Assembly (NCBI GenBank): GCA_027064525.1
Contig: JAMOPJ010000032.1
Coordinates: 1-64,000, forward strand
DNA length: 64,000 nucleotides
Source of the DNA: Archaeoglobaceae archaeon
Lineage (GTDB): Archaea; Halobacteriota; Archaeoglobi; Archaeoglobales; Archaeoglobaceae
Direction: 5' to 3'
Of this stretch, positions 51,180 to 59,977 are shown in pieces. Within the stretch, counting starts at the first letter, position 1; each line of letters begins with the position of its first letter. The notes under the pieces were generated by a model, which did no database searches, was not told the origin of the DNA, and saw nothing but the letters and a program-made list of their open reading frames with translations. Made by a program: the position numbers and the translations under genes.

Positions 51180-51811
51180 TTCAACCACTCCAGCCACTCT
51201 TCAAAACCTATCTCCTTCTTCAGATCCATCTTTATTATCTTAGCCTTAGGATTGAGCTTTCTGGCATCCTCGACCATCTTGTCCACATCAGCTTCGACAG
51301 CTTCAGCTAAAGCGACCTTGTTGATTATTATGACATCCGCGAGCCTGAATATCTCGGGATGCTTGCTCACGACATCATCACCTTCGGTGACGCTCACCAT
51401 GACCACCCTATACTTCTCCCCCAAATCAAAATCCACTGGACAGATGAGGTTTCCAACGTTCTCTATAAAGAGGACATCGACATCTCCGAACTTCTCAATA
51501 ACATGGTGAACTAGATGAGCATCCAAATGACACTCCTTTCCCGTATTGAGGGGTTCAGCCTTGATGCCATGCTTTACAACTCTCTCGTAATCTTCTTTTG
51601 CAATCACATCACCCAAAATCGCTCCTATCTTCACCTCACCCTTCAGAGCTTCGACAGTCTTCTCTATGAGCAGAGTTTTTCCCGAACCTATCGCACCCAT
51701 GACGTTTATCGCAATAACTCCGTGCTTGCTCAAAAACTCACGGTTTTCCTTTGCCAACCTCTTGTTTAAAGATAGAACGTCATGTTCAGCTTCGATTTCA
51801 ATTCTATGCAT
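51152..51811 (-). CDS. hypB: Hydrogenase nickel-insertion GTPase HypB
   Basis: The 219-residue GTPase has Walker A GAIGSGKTLL near residue 38, the nickel/zinc motif segment ECHLDAHLV, and IENVGNLICP. It delivers nickel with HypA. Its ATG overlaps the hypA stop (TAATG). Confidence 0.95.
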   Translation of the reverse strand: MHRIEIEAEHDVLSLNKRLAKENREFLSKHGVIAINVMGAIGSGKTLLIEKTVEALKGEVKIGAILGDVIAKEDYERVVKHGIKAEPLNTGKECHLDAHLVHHVIEKFGDVDVLFIENVGNLICPVDFDLGEKYRVVMVSVTEGDDVVSKHPEIFRLADVIIINKVALAEAVEADVDKMVEDARKLNPKAKIIKMDLKKEIGFEEWLEWLKCALRSRGE

Positions 51812-52146
51812 TATTCCACCTCCATCTCAACCTTCTTAAGCAGAAAATCCTTGCCACCGTTTATCGAAACTATACCACCACAATCGCAGATTCCTATCAC
51901 CTCATCAAACCTCCTCCCGCATTTTGTGCAAACGATCTCAGGCTTAATAAACTCTATCTCGATTTCAGCACCCTCAGCTACCGTTCCTCTACTTATAGCA
52001 GAGAAGCAGAATTTGAGCTGTTCGGGATTTATGAGTAACAGTTCACCTATCCTGAGATGAATCTTGACGACCCTCTTGGCGTTGTTCTCCTCAGCAAGTC
52101 TGAGAATTTCCTCGAGCAAAGCTTGAGCGTAGCTTAACTCGTGCAC
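51811..52146 (-). CDS. hypA: Hydrogenase nickel-insertion protein HypA
   Basis: The 111-residue protein starts MHELSYAQALLEEI with the nickel-binding His2 and has a zinc ribbon CTKCGRRF...CDCGG. HypA-HypB-HypC run as one operon, but no hydrogenase structural genes lie in this window. Confidence 0.95.
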   Translation of the reverse strand: MHELSYAQALLEEILRLAEENNAKRVVKIHLRIGELLLINPEQLKFCFSAISRGTVAEGAEIEIEFIKPEIVCTKCGRRFDEVIGICDCGGIVSINGGKDFLLKKVEMEVE

Positions 52147-52207
52147 CGATCATCCTATACCCCAGACAAGATAAAGTTTTTCAAGCCGAACTGTTCAGCT
52201 CATAAAG

Positions 52208-54427
52208 ATGCAAGAGACCGTTAAGGTCAGTCTTAGCAGAGATCTGAACCTGCTCGACATAACACTCTTGGGAATCGCTGCAATGATCGGAGCTGGAATC
52301 TTTGCACTTATAGGCATAGCTTCGGGCATAGCCGGGCCAGCTATTCTCCTGGCATTCCTTCTGAACGGAATGATCGCCACGCTGACCGGGCTATCTTATG
52401 CAGAGCTCGGTTCTGCTGTTCCAGAAGCTGGAGGTAGCTACATATGGGTGAAAGAAGCGTTGGGAGATTTCGTCGGATTCTTAGCCGGATGGTGTAGCTG
52501 GAGTGCGAACAGCATAGCTTGCGCATTGTATGCCGTTACCTTTGGAGCGTTCCTTTCGGAAGCCATAGTAAGGATGATGGGTGTCCCTTTACCCCAAAGC
52601 TTGGTAGCTAAGGTTGCATCGGTAGCGATAGTCACTTTTCTCACCTACGTTAACTACAGAGGAGTCAAAGAGAGCGGAAGAGTTGGCGGAGTTGTCACAG
52701 CCTTAAAGGTCGCTATATTGCTCACATTCTCAGCTTTCGGAATTTACAAAACTCTTATGAGGCCAGACTGGACTCAGGCCTTCACGCCATTCATGCCGAA
52801 CGGTTTTGCCGGAGTTTTAGCGGCGATGGGTTTAACATACATAGCGTTCGAAGGATACGAGATAATAGTTCAGAGCGGTGAAGAGGTCAAGAATCCAGAA
52901 AGAAACATTCCAAAGGCAATAATCCTATCCCTTTGGACCGTCGTGACGATATATCTTCTCGTGGCCTTCGCATCGCTCGGAGCGATTCAGAGCAATGTGC
53001 CCAGCTGGAAGTATCTTGGCCAGCTTGCAGAATTCGGACTGATTAGGATTGCGAACCAGATAATGCCATTCGGATCTTTTCTCATCCTGATCGGTGGACT
53101 GGTTTCGACGATAAGTGCGATGAACGCGACGATCTACTCTTCATCCCGTATGGCTTTCGCGATGGGGAGAGATGCCTTCCTTCCCAGAATCTTCTCCAGA
53201 ATCCACCCCAAAAATAAAACTCCCCACTATGCAATCTTCTTCAGCTACATGATAGTCGTGTGCCTATCCATCGCTCCGATAGAAGTTGTGGCAACGGCTG
53301 CAGACATAATGTTTCTGGTCATATTCATACTCGTCAACTTCGTCGTGATCGTCCTGAGATACAGAAGACCTGACTTAAGAAGAGCCTTCAGGGCTCCGCT
53401 CGTTCCCTATCTTCCAGCCCTTACCATAGCCATGCAGATACTCATAGGATACTTCCTGATCCTCGAGATGGAACACGGTTCGATCGTCCTGAGTGCCGCA
53501 TTTCTATGGATACTCATTGGTTGCCTGATCTACTTCGCATATTCTGAAAAGAAAAAGGTTGAGAAGCTTGAAGAGGTTGCGAAGACAGTCTATGAAGAAA
53601 AACCGCTTAAGGAAGTTGAGTTCAGGATATTGGTTCCGATAGCCAATCCAGAATACGCTGATAAGCTAATAAGGCTTGCAAGTCTGATAGCCAAGGAGAG
53701 GGAAGGGGAGATAATCCTACTCAACGTTATAACGATTCCCGATCAGACTCCGCCCTCAGGAGCAATGAGATATGTCGAAACGGCCAAGGAGTTCCTGAGC
53801 AAGCTAATAAGGGGTATGGAAATCCCGGCAGGTGGAATGATAAAGATCGGACACAGCGCTTCCGAAGCCATCCTAAATACGGTTGATGAGGTAAAACCCA
53901 ATCTGATCATAATGGGCTGGAGAGGACGAACTTTCAGAAAGGATTTCGTCTTGGGAAGCACGATAGATCCGGTTTTGCTGAGAGCCAAGTGTGACGTTGC
54001 AGTCGTTAGATTCGAACCCACTTGGAGAGAGATCAAGAAGATCCTGATCTCCACAGCCGGAGGGCCACATGCGGTTTTGGCTGCAGAACTTGCGAGAGAT
54101 CTGGCAAAGCAGACCAACGCGAGCATAACCCTCCTTTACGTCGGGAAGAGTGAGGAAGATAGAAAGATAGCTGAGAAGGCGTTCAAGGAGACGATAAAGC
54201 CACTTGAAGGTTTAAACGTTAAGATGAAGTTCGTAGTCGATCGGAGGGTTGTGAATAGGATTGCAGAAGAATCGGAGAAGTTCGACATCGTCTTGATAGG
54301 TGCAACCAATCAACCCTTCTTGAAGAACTTCTTACTGGGAGTATTTCCCGAAAAGGTCGTCAGCAGAACTACGAAGACTGTGATCATGACGAGAAGGTGG
54401 GTCAGGCTCATAAGAACGTTTAAATAG
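52208..54427 (+). CDS. APC amino acid permease fused to two Usp domains
   Basis: The 739-residue protein has a 12-segment APC transporter (about 1-440; GIAAMIGAGIFALIGIASG motif near the start) followed by two universal-stress-protein domains (about 465-605 and 615-735), the first ending in GWRGRTFRKDFVLGSTIDPVL, the ATP-binding G-x2-G-x9-GS motif. The fusion suggests that transport is controlled by nucleotide binding. Known in archaea and some bacteria. The substrate is unknown. Confidence 0.9.
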   Translation: MQETVKVSLSRDLNLLDITLLGIAAMIGAGIFALIGIASGIAGPAILLAFLLNGMIATLTGLSYAELGSAVPEAGGSYIWVKEALGDFVGFLAGWCSWSANSIACALYAVTFGAFLSEAIVRMMGVPLPQSLVAKVASVAIVTFLTYVNYRGVKESGRVGGVVTALKVAILLTFSAFGIYKTLMRPDWTQAFTPFMPNGFAGVLAAMGLTYIAFEGYEIIVQSGEEVKNPERNIPKAIILSLWTVVTIYLLVAFASLGAIQSNVPSWKYLGQLAEFGLIRIANQIMPFGSFLILIGGLVSTISAMNATIYSSSRMAFAMGRDAFLPRIFSRIHPKNKTPHYAIFFSYMIVVCLSIAPIEVVATAADIMFLVIFILVNFVVIVLRYRRPDLRRAFRAPLVPYLPALTIAMQILIGYFLILEMEHGSIVLSAAFLWILIGCLIYFAYSEKKKVEKLEEVAKTVYEEKPLKEVEFRILVPIANPEYADKLIRLASLIAKEREGEIILLNVITIPDQTPPSGAMRYVETAKEFLSKLIRGMEIPAGGMIKIGHSASEAILNTVDEVKPNLIIMGWRGRTFRKDFVLGSTIDPVLLRAKCDVAVVRFEPTWREIKKILISTAGGPHAVLAAELARDLAKQTNASITLLYVGKSEEDRKIAEKAFKETIKPLEGLNVKMKFVVDRRVVNRIAEESEKFDIVLIGATNQPFLKNFLLGVFPEKVVSRTTKTVIMTRRWVRLIRTFK

Positions 54428-54471
54428 TTGCGCAAGATTTTATAATTTTAGAGTAGGTTGGTGATATTGAG

Positions 54472-56253
54472 ATGAAATTCGTTGTAGATACGAGCGTTCT
54501 GATCGACGGAAGAGTCTCGCAGATGCTTGAAAGTGGTGAGTTAGCTGGAACCATCATAATTCCCGAACCAGCTTTGGCTGAATTGGAAGCTCAGGCTAAT
54601 GCTGGAAAGATGACCGGCCTGCAGGGGCTTGAAGAGGTTCGTAGAATAAGAGAAATTGCTGAGAAGAAGGGTTTTGATGTCCTGTTTTTAGGCGAAAGAC
54701 CAACACTGGAGCAGATAAGACTTGCGAGGAGTGGAGAGATCGACAACATGATCAGAAAGATTGCAGAAGAGGAAGACGCTGTTTTAATTACGAGCGACAG
54801 GGTTCAGTATTACGTTGCAGTCGCCAAGGGTATCAAAGCTATGTTCTTAACACAGGAGAGAATAAAGCCTGAAGAGACAAAAATAATGCAGTTCTTCACG
54901 CCAGACACGGCAAGCGTTCATCTAAGGGAGGGGGTTCCCCCTTTTGCAAAGCGGGGCAAGATAGGACAGCTTAAGCTCGTGAAGATAAGGGATGAGCCTA
55001 TGACTCTTGAGGAGCTACAGCAGATAGCCCATGAGATATTAGAGGCCGCAAGGCAAGATGAGGATAGCAGCATCGAGATCGAGAGGAAGGGGGTCATAGT
55101 CGTTCAGCTCAGGGATCTCAGAATAGCGATTGCAGAAAGACCCTTTGCAGATAGAATGGAAATCACAGCCGTTCGACCGATAGCCAAGGTGACGCTCGAT
55201 GAGTATGGAATAAGTGAGGAGCTGAAAAGGAGGTTCATAGAGAGGCAGAGGGGAATTCTCATCGCCGGACCTCCGGGAGCCGGAAAATCAACGTTTGCAG
55301 CGAGTGTTGCAAACTACCTCATGGAAAACGGATACATAGTGAAGACGATGGAAAGCCCAAGGGATCTGATGGTCAGAGATGAGATAACGCAGTATGCTCC
55401 TCTGGAAGGTGACATGAGCTTAACCGCTGATGTTCTGTTACTCGTGAGGCCAGATTACACGATTTACGATGAGTTGAGGAGAACTTCGGATTTCCAAGTG
55501 TTTGCTGACATGCGTTTAGCCGGAGTTGGAATGATCGGAGTTACCCACGCCACGAGACCAATAGATGCGATTCAGAGAATGATTGGAAGGGTTGAACTTG
55601 GTGTGATCCCACAGGTCGTTGATACCATCATATTCATCGACGCTGGAAAGATCAAAAAGGTTTACGAGCTGAATTTCACCGTAAAGGTTCCATACGGTAT
55701 GATGGAAGAAGATCTTGCGAGACCAGTCATAGAAGTGATCGACTTCGAGACAAAGAGGGTTGAGTATGAGATCTACACCTACGGAGAGCAAGTAGTGGTG
55801 ATGCCTATTGAGCAAGAGGAGCTCGATGCAGTAAAGAAGATGATAGAAGAAGTCATCAGCAGATACGTCACCGAATACGAGGTTGAGGTTTTGAGCAACA
55901 AGAGGGCTATCGTCAGAGTTCCTGAAGAGGAAATCCCTCACCTATTGGGCAAAAGAGGTAGAAGGATAAAGAGAATCGAGAACGAGCTTAAGGTGAAACT
56001 GGACGTCCAACCTCTCAGGCTTGCTGGAGAGCTGAGAGAAGTTCAGGTCGAGGAATCTGGCAAGCACTACATAATCCACGCGGAAGGCTTGGAAGGGCAG
56101 ACTGTGGATGTTTTCGCTGGAGATGAGTATCTGTTTACAGCTGCAGTCAGTAAGAAGGGAATAATCAAGGTTAGAAAGGATAAGGAAGCCGGAAAATCCC
56201 TAAGATTGGCTTTGATGAAGGGTGAAAAGATCTACATCAGATACAGACCATGA
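54472..56253 (+). CDS. PINA-type ATPase: PIN domain, RecA-like ATPase and KH domain
   Basis: The 593-residue protein has an N-terminal PIN domain (VVDTSVLIDGRVSQ, GEIDNMIRKIAEEEDAVLITSD), a PilT/VirB11-like ATPase with Walker A AGPPGAGKSTFA near residue 270, and a KH-like segment (PHLLGKRGRRIKRIENEL) near residue 490. It is the archaeal PINA family; a crenarchaeal member promotes Holliday junction migration. It overlaps the presenilin-like gene by four bases. Confidence 0.92.
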   Translation: MKFVVDTSVLIDGRVSQMLESGELAGTIIIPEPALAELEAQANAGKMTGLQGLEEVRRIREIAEKKGFDVLFLGERPTLEQIRLARSGEIDNMIRKIAEEEDAVLITSDRVQYYVAVAKGIKAMFLTQERIKPEETKIMQFFTPDTASVHLREGVPPFAKRGKIGQLKLVKIRDEPMTLEELQQIAHEILEAARQDEDSSIEIERKGVIVVQLRDLRIAIAERPFADRMEITAVRPIAKVTLDEYGISEELKRRFIERQRGILIAGPPGAGKSTFAASVANYLMENGYIVKTMESPRDLMVRDEITQYAPLEGDMSLTADVLLLVRPDYTIYDELRRTSDFQVFADMRLAGVGMIGVTHATRPIDAIQRMIGRVELGVIPQVVDTIIFIDAGKIKKVYELNFTVKVPYGMMEEDLARPVIEVIDFETKRVEYEIYTYGEQVVVMPIEQEELDAVKKMIEEVISRYVTEYEVEVLSNKRAIVRVPEEEIPHLLGKRGRRIKRIENELKVKLDVQPLRLAGELREVQVEESGKHYIIHAEGLEGQTVDVFAGDEYLFTAAVSKKGIIKVRKDKEAGKSLRLALMKGEKIYIRYRP

Positions 56254-57038
56254 GATGGATCTTCATTTTACTCTATACGATCACGGCTCTCTTAGCCGTT
56301 TCGTGCATTCCGAAGTATGAAGAAAGCGGAATGCGGGTTTTCGAAAATCCTTCGGACGTTTCCAATTCTTTTTTATATTTCGGCTTGATATTGGTCTTCA
56401 CGGCTTTCGTTCTTATAATGGCTAAGAGAAGTGAGAAGTTCCTGCGATTTTTTATGTATTTTTTGGTCTTCATTTCGGTCTATTACGTTCTTATTCCGTT
56501 CTTGGGTAGTCTATCACTGATAATTGCGATTGTTGTGATCGCTTTACTAATCAAAAAGCCAAATTGGATCGTCATAAACGCTTCAGCTTTGCTTTTAGCC
56601 GCTGGAATTACCTCGATGTTCGGAATTAGCCTCGAGCCTTTGCCTGTGATAATACTGTTGGCGATACTGGCTATTTACGATGCTCTGTCGGTTTACAGAA
56701 CGGGACACATGGTTGATTTGGCGGATTCAGTGATCAAGATGGGTTTACCCATGCTCTTCATAATCCCCAGAAGAGACGACAAGCCGATGCTTTTAGGCGT
56801 TGGGGATGTGGTTATTCCGAACATACTAGTAGTTTCAGCCCAAACGTTCGTTCAAGCTCCGACAATTGGATTTTTAAAGATTCCGGCTTTAACTGCATTG
56901 CTGGGCGGAATATTAGGTATGATTGCCTTGATTACCGTTGCCGAGAAGTTCAATCGACCTCATGCCGGGTTGCCGTTTTTGAATACCGGAGCAATCTTGG
57001 GTTTTGTGATAGGTTTGATTATTACTTACCGTGCATGA
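56250..57038 (+). CDS. Presenilin/signal-peptide-peptidase-like intramembrane protease
   Basis: The 262-residue membrane protein has about eight hydrophobic segments and the aspartyl-protease motifs of this family: YD in LAIYDALSVYRTGHMVD, GxGD in LLGVGDVVIPN, and PALTALLGG near the C-terminus. It cuts substrates inside the membrane. It starts in the last codon of the PINA gene (ATGA). Confidence 0.9.
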   Translation: MRWIFILLYTITALLAVSCIPKYEESGMRVFENPSDVSNSFLYFGLILVFTAFVLIMAKRSEKFLRFFMYFLVFISVYYVLIPFLGSLSLIIAIVVIALLIKKPNWIVINASALLLAAGITSMFGISLEPLPVIILLAILAIYDALSVYRTGHMVDLADSVIKMGLPMLFIIPRRDDKPMLLGVGDVVIPNILVVSAQTFVQAPTIGFLKIPALTALLGGILGMIALITVAEKFNRPHAGLPFLNTGAILGFVIGLIITYRA

Positions 57039-57072
57039 TTTAGATAGTTCATTATTGCTGGATCAATAGAAA

Positions 57073-58497
57073 TCAATCTGGAATGTCCGGCAGTCCGATC
57101 GTCTTTCTGTATCTCATTCCGGGGAACCTGATCTTCGATATAGCCGAATAAGCTCTTTCCCTCGCCTCTTCGAGTGTCTTTCCTCTGCCAACAACCGTAA
57201 GCACTCTCCCTCCCGTTGTTACATAGCCGTTTGGCTTTGCAATTCCGTTTGCATATATTATCGCTTCCTTCATAGCCTCCTCAAGCCCCTCGATCGGCTG
57301 GCTCGTGTAGTGATCCGATGGATATCCCGGCTTCAGCCCCTCTCTGCCTTTTAGAGCTCCGCTTACCGCGCAAACTGCAACGCAATAATCTGGGCTAAAT
57401 CTGATATCGATACTGTCGAGTTCGCCGTTTATAACTGCCCATGCTATGTCCGCCATGTCAGTTTCAAGGCGAGGAAGCTTGGCCTCAGCTCCCGGATCGC
57501 AGTCTCGAACATTTATTTCAAGCACCTTTGGAATGATTTCGCCATCCTCCTCGACGAGCATTATGACCGGATACAGCACCCCCTTGAAGACCTTCCCCTC
57601 CTCGCTCTTGAACCTGTCGATCACAGGCTCCACAACCATCTCCATGATCTTAGCCTCGACCTCCTCGCTCACCTTCGGATGCGGACTCACTGCACCCATT
57701 CCGCCCGTGTTCGGATTGATCAGCTTTCCCTCCCTGAATAGTTTCTCAGCTTCGGCCTTCGTTATGAACTTCTTCATGAATCCTATGTAGAATTCCCTCA
57801 TTCCGTCGATATCGTCTGGATCGAAAGCTCTCTTGTAGTCCTTCGCGTGCCCGAAGGGTTTTACAGTTTTTCCGTCACTTATAGCGGTAAATGCGACTTC
57901 AATTCCATACAATCTCTCTTCAATGACTATTCTATCTCCAGCTTTTCCAAATCTCTTCCTAACCATTATCTCGTCTATGGCGAAGAGAGCTTCCTCCAAG
58001 CTGTCGCAGACGAAAACTCCCTTTCCAGCGGCCAATCCATCAGCCTTGACTACTACATTACCTTTCCCGCTCTCATACCATTCCTTGACGAACTCTTTTG
58101 CCTCATCGGGATCGTCAAAGTTCTTGTATTCGGGAATCGGCACTCCGATTTTACTCAGGAAGTCTTTGCACCAACACTTGCTCGCTTCAAGAATCGTGGC
58201 TTCTTGCCTCGGCCCTACAGCCGGAATTCCTTCCTCCTCAAGTCTATCCACAAGCCCCAAGCTCAAAGGCTCCTCGGGGCCGATGTAAACCAAATCGACA
58301 TCGTTCTGCTTCGCAAATTTGACGATCTCCTCTATAGCCCTTATGGACGAAACTTCTTTTACGTGCTGACATTTCGGAAAGAATTCGCTTCCAGCGTTGC
58401 CCGGAGCTACGTAAACCTTCTTAACCTTCTCGCTTCTTGAAAAAGCGTGAGCTATGGCGTTGCCTCTTCCACCAGCGTCAACGACGAGAACCTTCAT
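57073..58497 (-). CDS. purD: Phosphoribosylamine-glycine ligase
   Basis: The 474-residue ATP-grasp enzyme of purine synthesis has VLVVDAGGRGNAIAHAF, YIGPEEPLSLGLVD, VVKADGLAAGKGVFVC and the VLEINVRDCDPGAEAKLPRL segment. The start is the ATG at 58497 (MKVLVVDAGG); 13 upstream codons in frame are not family-like. Confidence 0.95.
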   Translation of the reverse strand: MKVLVVDAGGRGNAIAHAFSRSEKVKKVYVAPGNAGSEFFPKCQHVKEVSSIRAIEEIVKFAKQNDVDLVYIGPEEPLSLGLVDRLEEEGIPAVGPRQEATILEASKCWCKDFLSKIGVPIPEYKNFDDPDEAKEFVKEWYESGKGNVVVKADGLAAGKGVFVCDSLEEALFAIDEIMVRKRFGKAGDRIVIEERLYGIEVAFTAISDGKTVKPFGHAKDYKRAFDPDDIDGMREFYIGFMKKFITKAEAEKLFREGKLINPNTGGMGAVSPHPKVSEEVEAKIMEMVVEPVIDRFKSEEGKVFKGVLYPVIMLVEEDGEIIPKVLEINVRDCDPGAEAKLPRLETDMADIAWAVINGELDSIDIRFSPDYCVAVCAVSGALKGREGLKPGYPSDHYTSQPIEGLEEAMKEAIIYANGIAKPNGYVTTGGRVLTVVGRGKTLEEARERAYSAISKIRFPGMRYRKTIGLPDIPD

Positions 58498-58549
58498 AAT
58501 AGAATTGAATAACAAACCGTTTTTTAAGTTTTGCAAAATAGATAAAAAA

Positions 58550-59323
58550 TCAATCTTGATTTTCTTCTGCCTTAGATTCTGCCTCTTCAGTCTGCTCTGC
58601 TTTTTCAGTTTCTTGTTCTGCTTTATCCTCCTTCTCCTTCGCGACTTCTTCGAACCTTGGGATTTCTTCCTTCTTGTGCCTCTCTACGATCTCAACTTCA
58701 TCGACATCCAGATATTTGAATATCCTGTTTAAGGCCGAAACCTTAGCAAGAGGGGCGTATGGCATGAAGTGAAAATCTCTCGGAACTTCAACGATCGCCT
58801 TCTTCCCTTCAACCTTCACGTCGACCTCCCTACCGGTGTAGATCATGAATATGGCCTTGATCTTTCCTGCCGTATCCTCGACCTTCTCCTTGATCTCGTA
58901 TTCGAATATCAGCGTCTTACCAGCCAGAGGATGGTTGAAGTCCACGACTGCTCTCCTTCCGATAATCCTCTTGACTACACCAATCCTGTCTCCAACCTTG
59001 ACTCTATCCCCGACCCTCGGCTTCTCTTTAAGTCGGGCTATACTTATCGTATCGACCTTCTCAGGATCGTATTCGCCAAATCCCTTCTCAGGTGGAACGA
59101 CCACCTCTCCCTTGTATCCTACCTCCTTCCCCTCGAAGTCCTCATCGAACCCCTTTACAACGTTTCCCTCCCCAACGATTACGTAAACATCTCCGTAGCG
59201 GTAGTCCTCGTTGTATATCCCAAATTCTTTGGCTGTTTTCTCATCCGTCGTATCGATGACCGTTCCATCCTCAAGCTTGGCGGTATAGCTGATCCTTATG
59301 ATGTCTCCCTTGGAGATCGGCAT
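58550..59323 (-). CDS. FKBP-type peptidyl-prolyl isomerase with acidic tail
   Basis: The 257-residue protein has the SlyD-type split FKBP domain (GDIIRISYTAKLEDGTVIDTT, VIVGEGNVVKGFDEDFEGKEVG) with an insert-in-flap chaperone domain (ARLKEKPRVGDRVKVG...VDFNHPLAGKTLIFE). A second C-terminal part and a Glu-rich tail follow, as in the long archaeal FKBPs. It catalyses proline isomerisation and assists folding. Confidence 0.93.
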   Translation of the reverse strand: MPISKGDIIRISYTAKLEDGTVIDTTDEKTAKEFGIYNEDYRYGDVYVIVGEGNVVKGFDEDFEGKEVGYKGEVVVPPEKGFGEYDPEKVDTISIARLKEKPRVGDRVKVGDRIGVVKRIIGRRAVVDFNHPLAGKTLIFEYEIKEKVEDTAGKIKAIFMIYTGREVDVKVEGKKAIVEVPRDFHFMPYAPLAKVSALNRIFKYLDVDEVEIVERHKKEEIPRFEEVAKEKEDKAEQETEKAEQTEEAESKAEENQD

Positions 59324-59344
59324 AGAGCAATGGACAGAGAGGGG

Positions 59345-59764
59345 TTATAAAAAGCCTTCGAAGACCTCTCTGGTTAAGCTATCCATTATCATCTTCTTAC
59401 CTTTCCTCTCGAAAATCCAGAAGATCTTGTAAGCTTCGACCTCTCTCAAAATCTCAGCCTTAGGTAGCCACCAAGAGATCACCCTGAAGTTCCCCCAAGT
59501 TATGGCGCTCTCTATGGCTTTCCTCTTGGCCTCATCGTAATCTATCAAAAACTCCATCGTCTGCCTCTCCTCAGCCTCAACTTCTACCAGATCGATTATG
59601 CCGTCTCCCCTTTCAACACAGCACCTGTAACAATCGACGTATGCGAAGTAGTCCATCGTTCTATCTCCGCCGACAATTCTCTTGAAGAACAGTCTGACGT
59701 GGAATATACGGTAGGGATATAGAACGAAGGTCTTGACATTTTCCGGCTTGAACATCGGTTTCAT
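59345..59764 (-). CDS. Hypothetical protein
   Basis: A 139-residue protein from the ATG at 59764 (MKPMFKPENVKTFVLYPYRI). It has a helical middle and WWLPKAEILREVEAYKIFWIF near the end. I do not recognise it. The frame runs on upstream to 60040 across the symporter operon, which is clearly spurious. It lies divergent from the symporter genes. Confidence 0.55.
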   Translation of the reverse strand: MKPMFKPENVKTFVLYPYRIFHVRLFFKRIVGGDRTMDYFAYVDCYRCCVERGDGIIDLVEVEAEERQTMEFLIDYDEAKRKAIESAITWGNFRVISWWLPKAEILREVEAYKIFWIFERKGKKMIMDSLTREVFEGFL

Positions 59765-59796
59765 CGCCTTGACCACGATCGATCGATTTTGACAAG

Positions 59797-59807
59797 AAAT
59801 ATATACA
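59797..59807 (+). promoter_or_regulatory. TATA box of the symporter operon
   Basis: gaaatatatac lies about 26 bases before the ATG at 59828, indicating a leaderless message for the small subunit gene. Confidence 0.55.
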
Positions 59808-59827
59808 ATGTGCTTGGTTTCGGCGAC

Positions 59828-59977
59828 ATGTGGGCGACGCTGATAATCCCGACTCTGCTGGCGATAGTAGTGATGTTCGTCTACGGCTTTTGGGACAAGA
59901 TAACTGGAAAGGAGTATTTCGTTGACGACGAGATTTTGGGATACGACGAAGAACTCATCAAGGAGGATGGAGTATGA
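59828..59977 (+). CDS. Small membrane partner of the sodium:solute symporter
   Basis: A 49-residue protein with one membrane segment (LIIPTLLAIVVMFVYGFW) and an acidic tail (DDEILGYDEELIKEDG). Start set by the TATA box. It overlaps the symporter gene by four bases, the arrangement of the small accessory subunits known for some SSS transporters. Confidence 0.75.
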   Translation: MWATLIIPTLLAIVVMFVYGFWDKITGKEYFVDDEILGYDEELIKEDGV

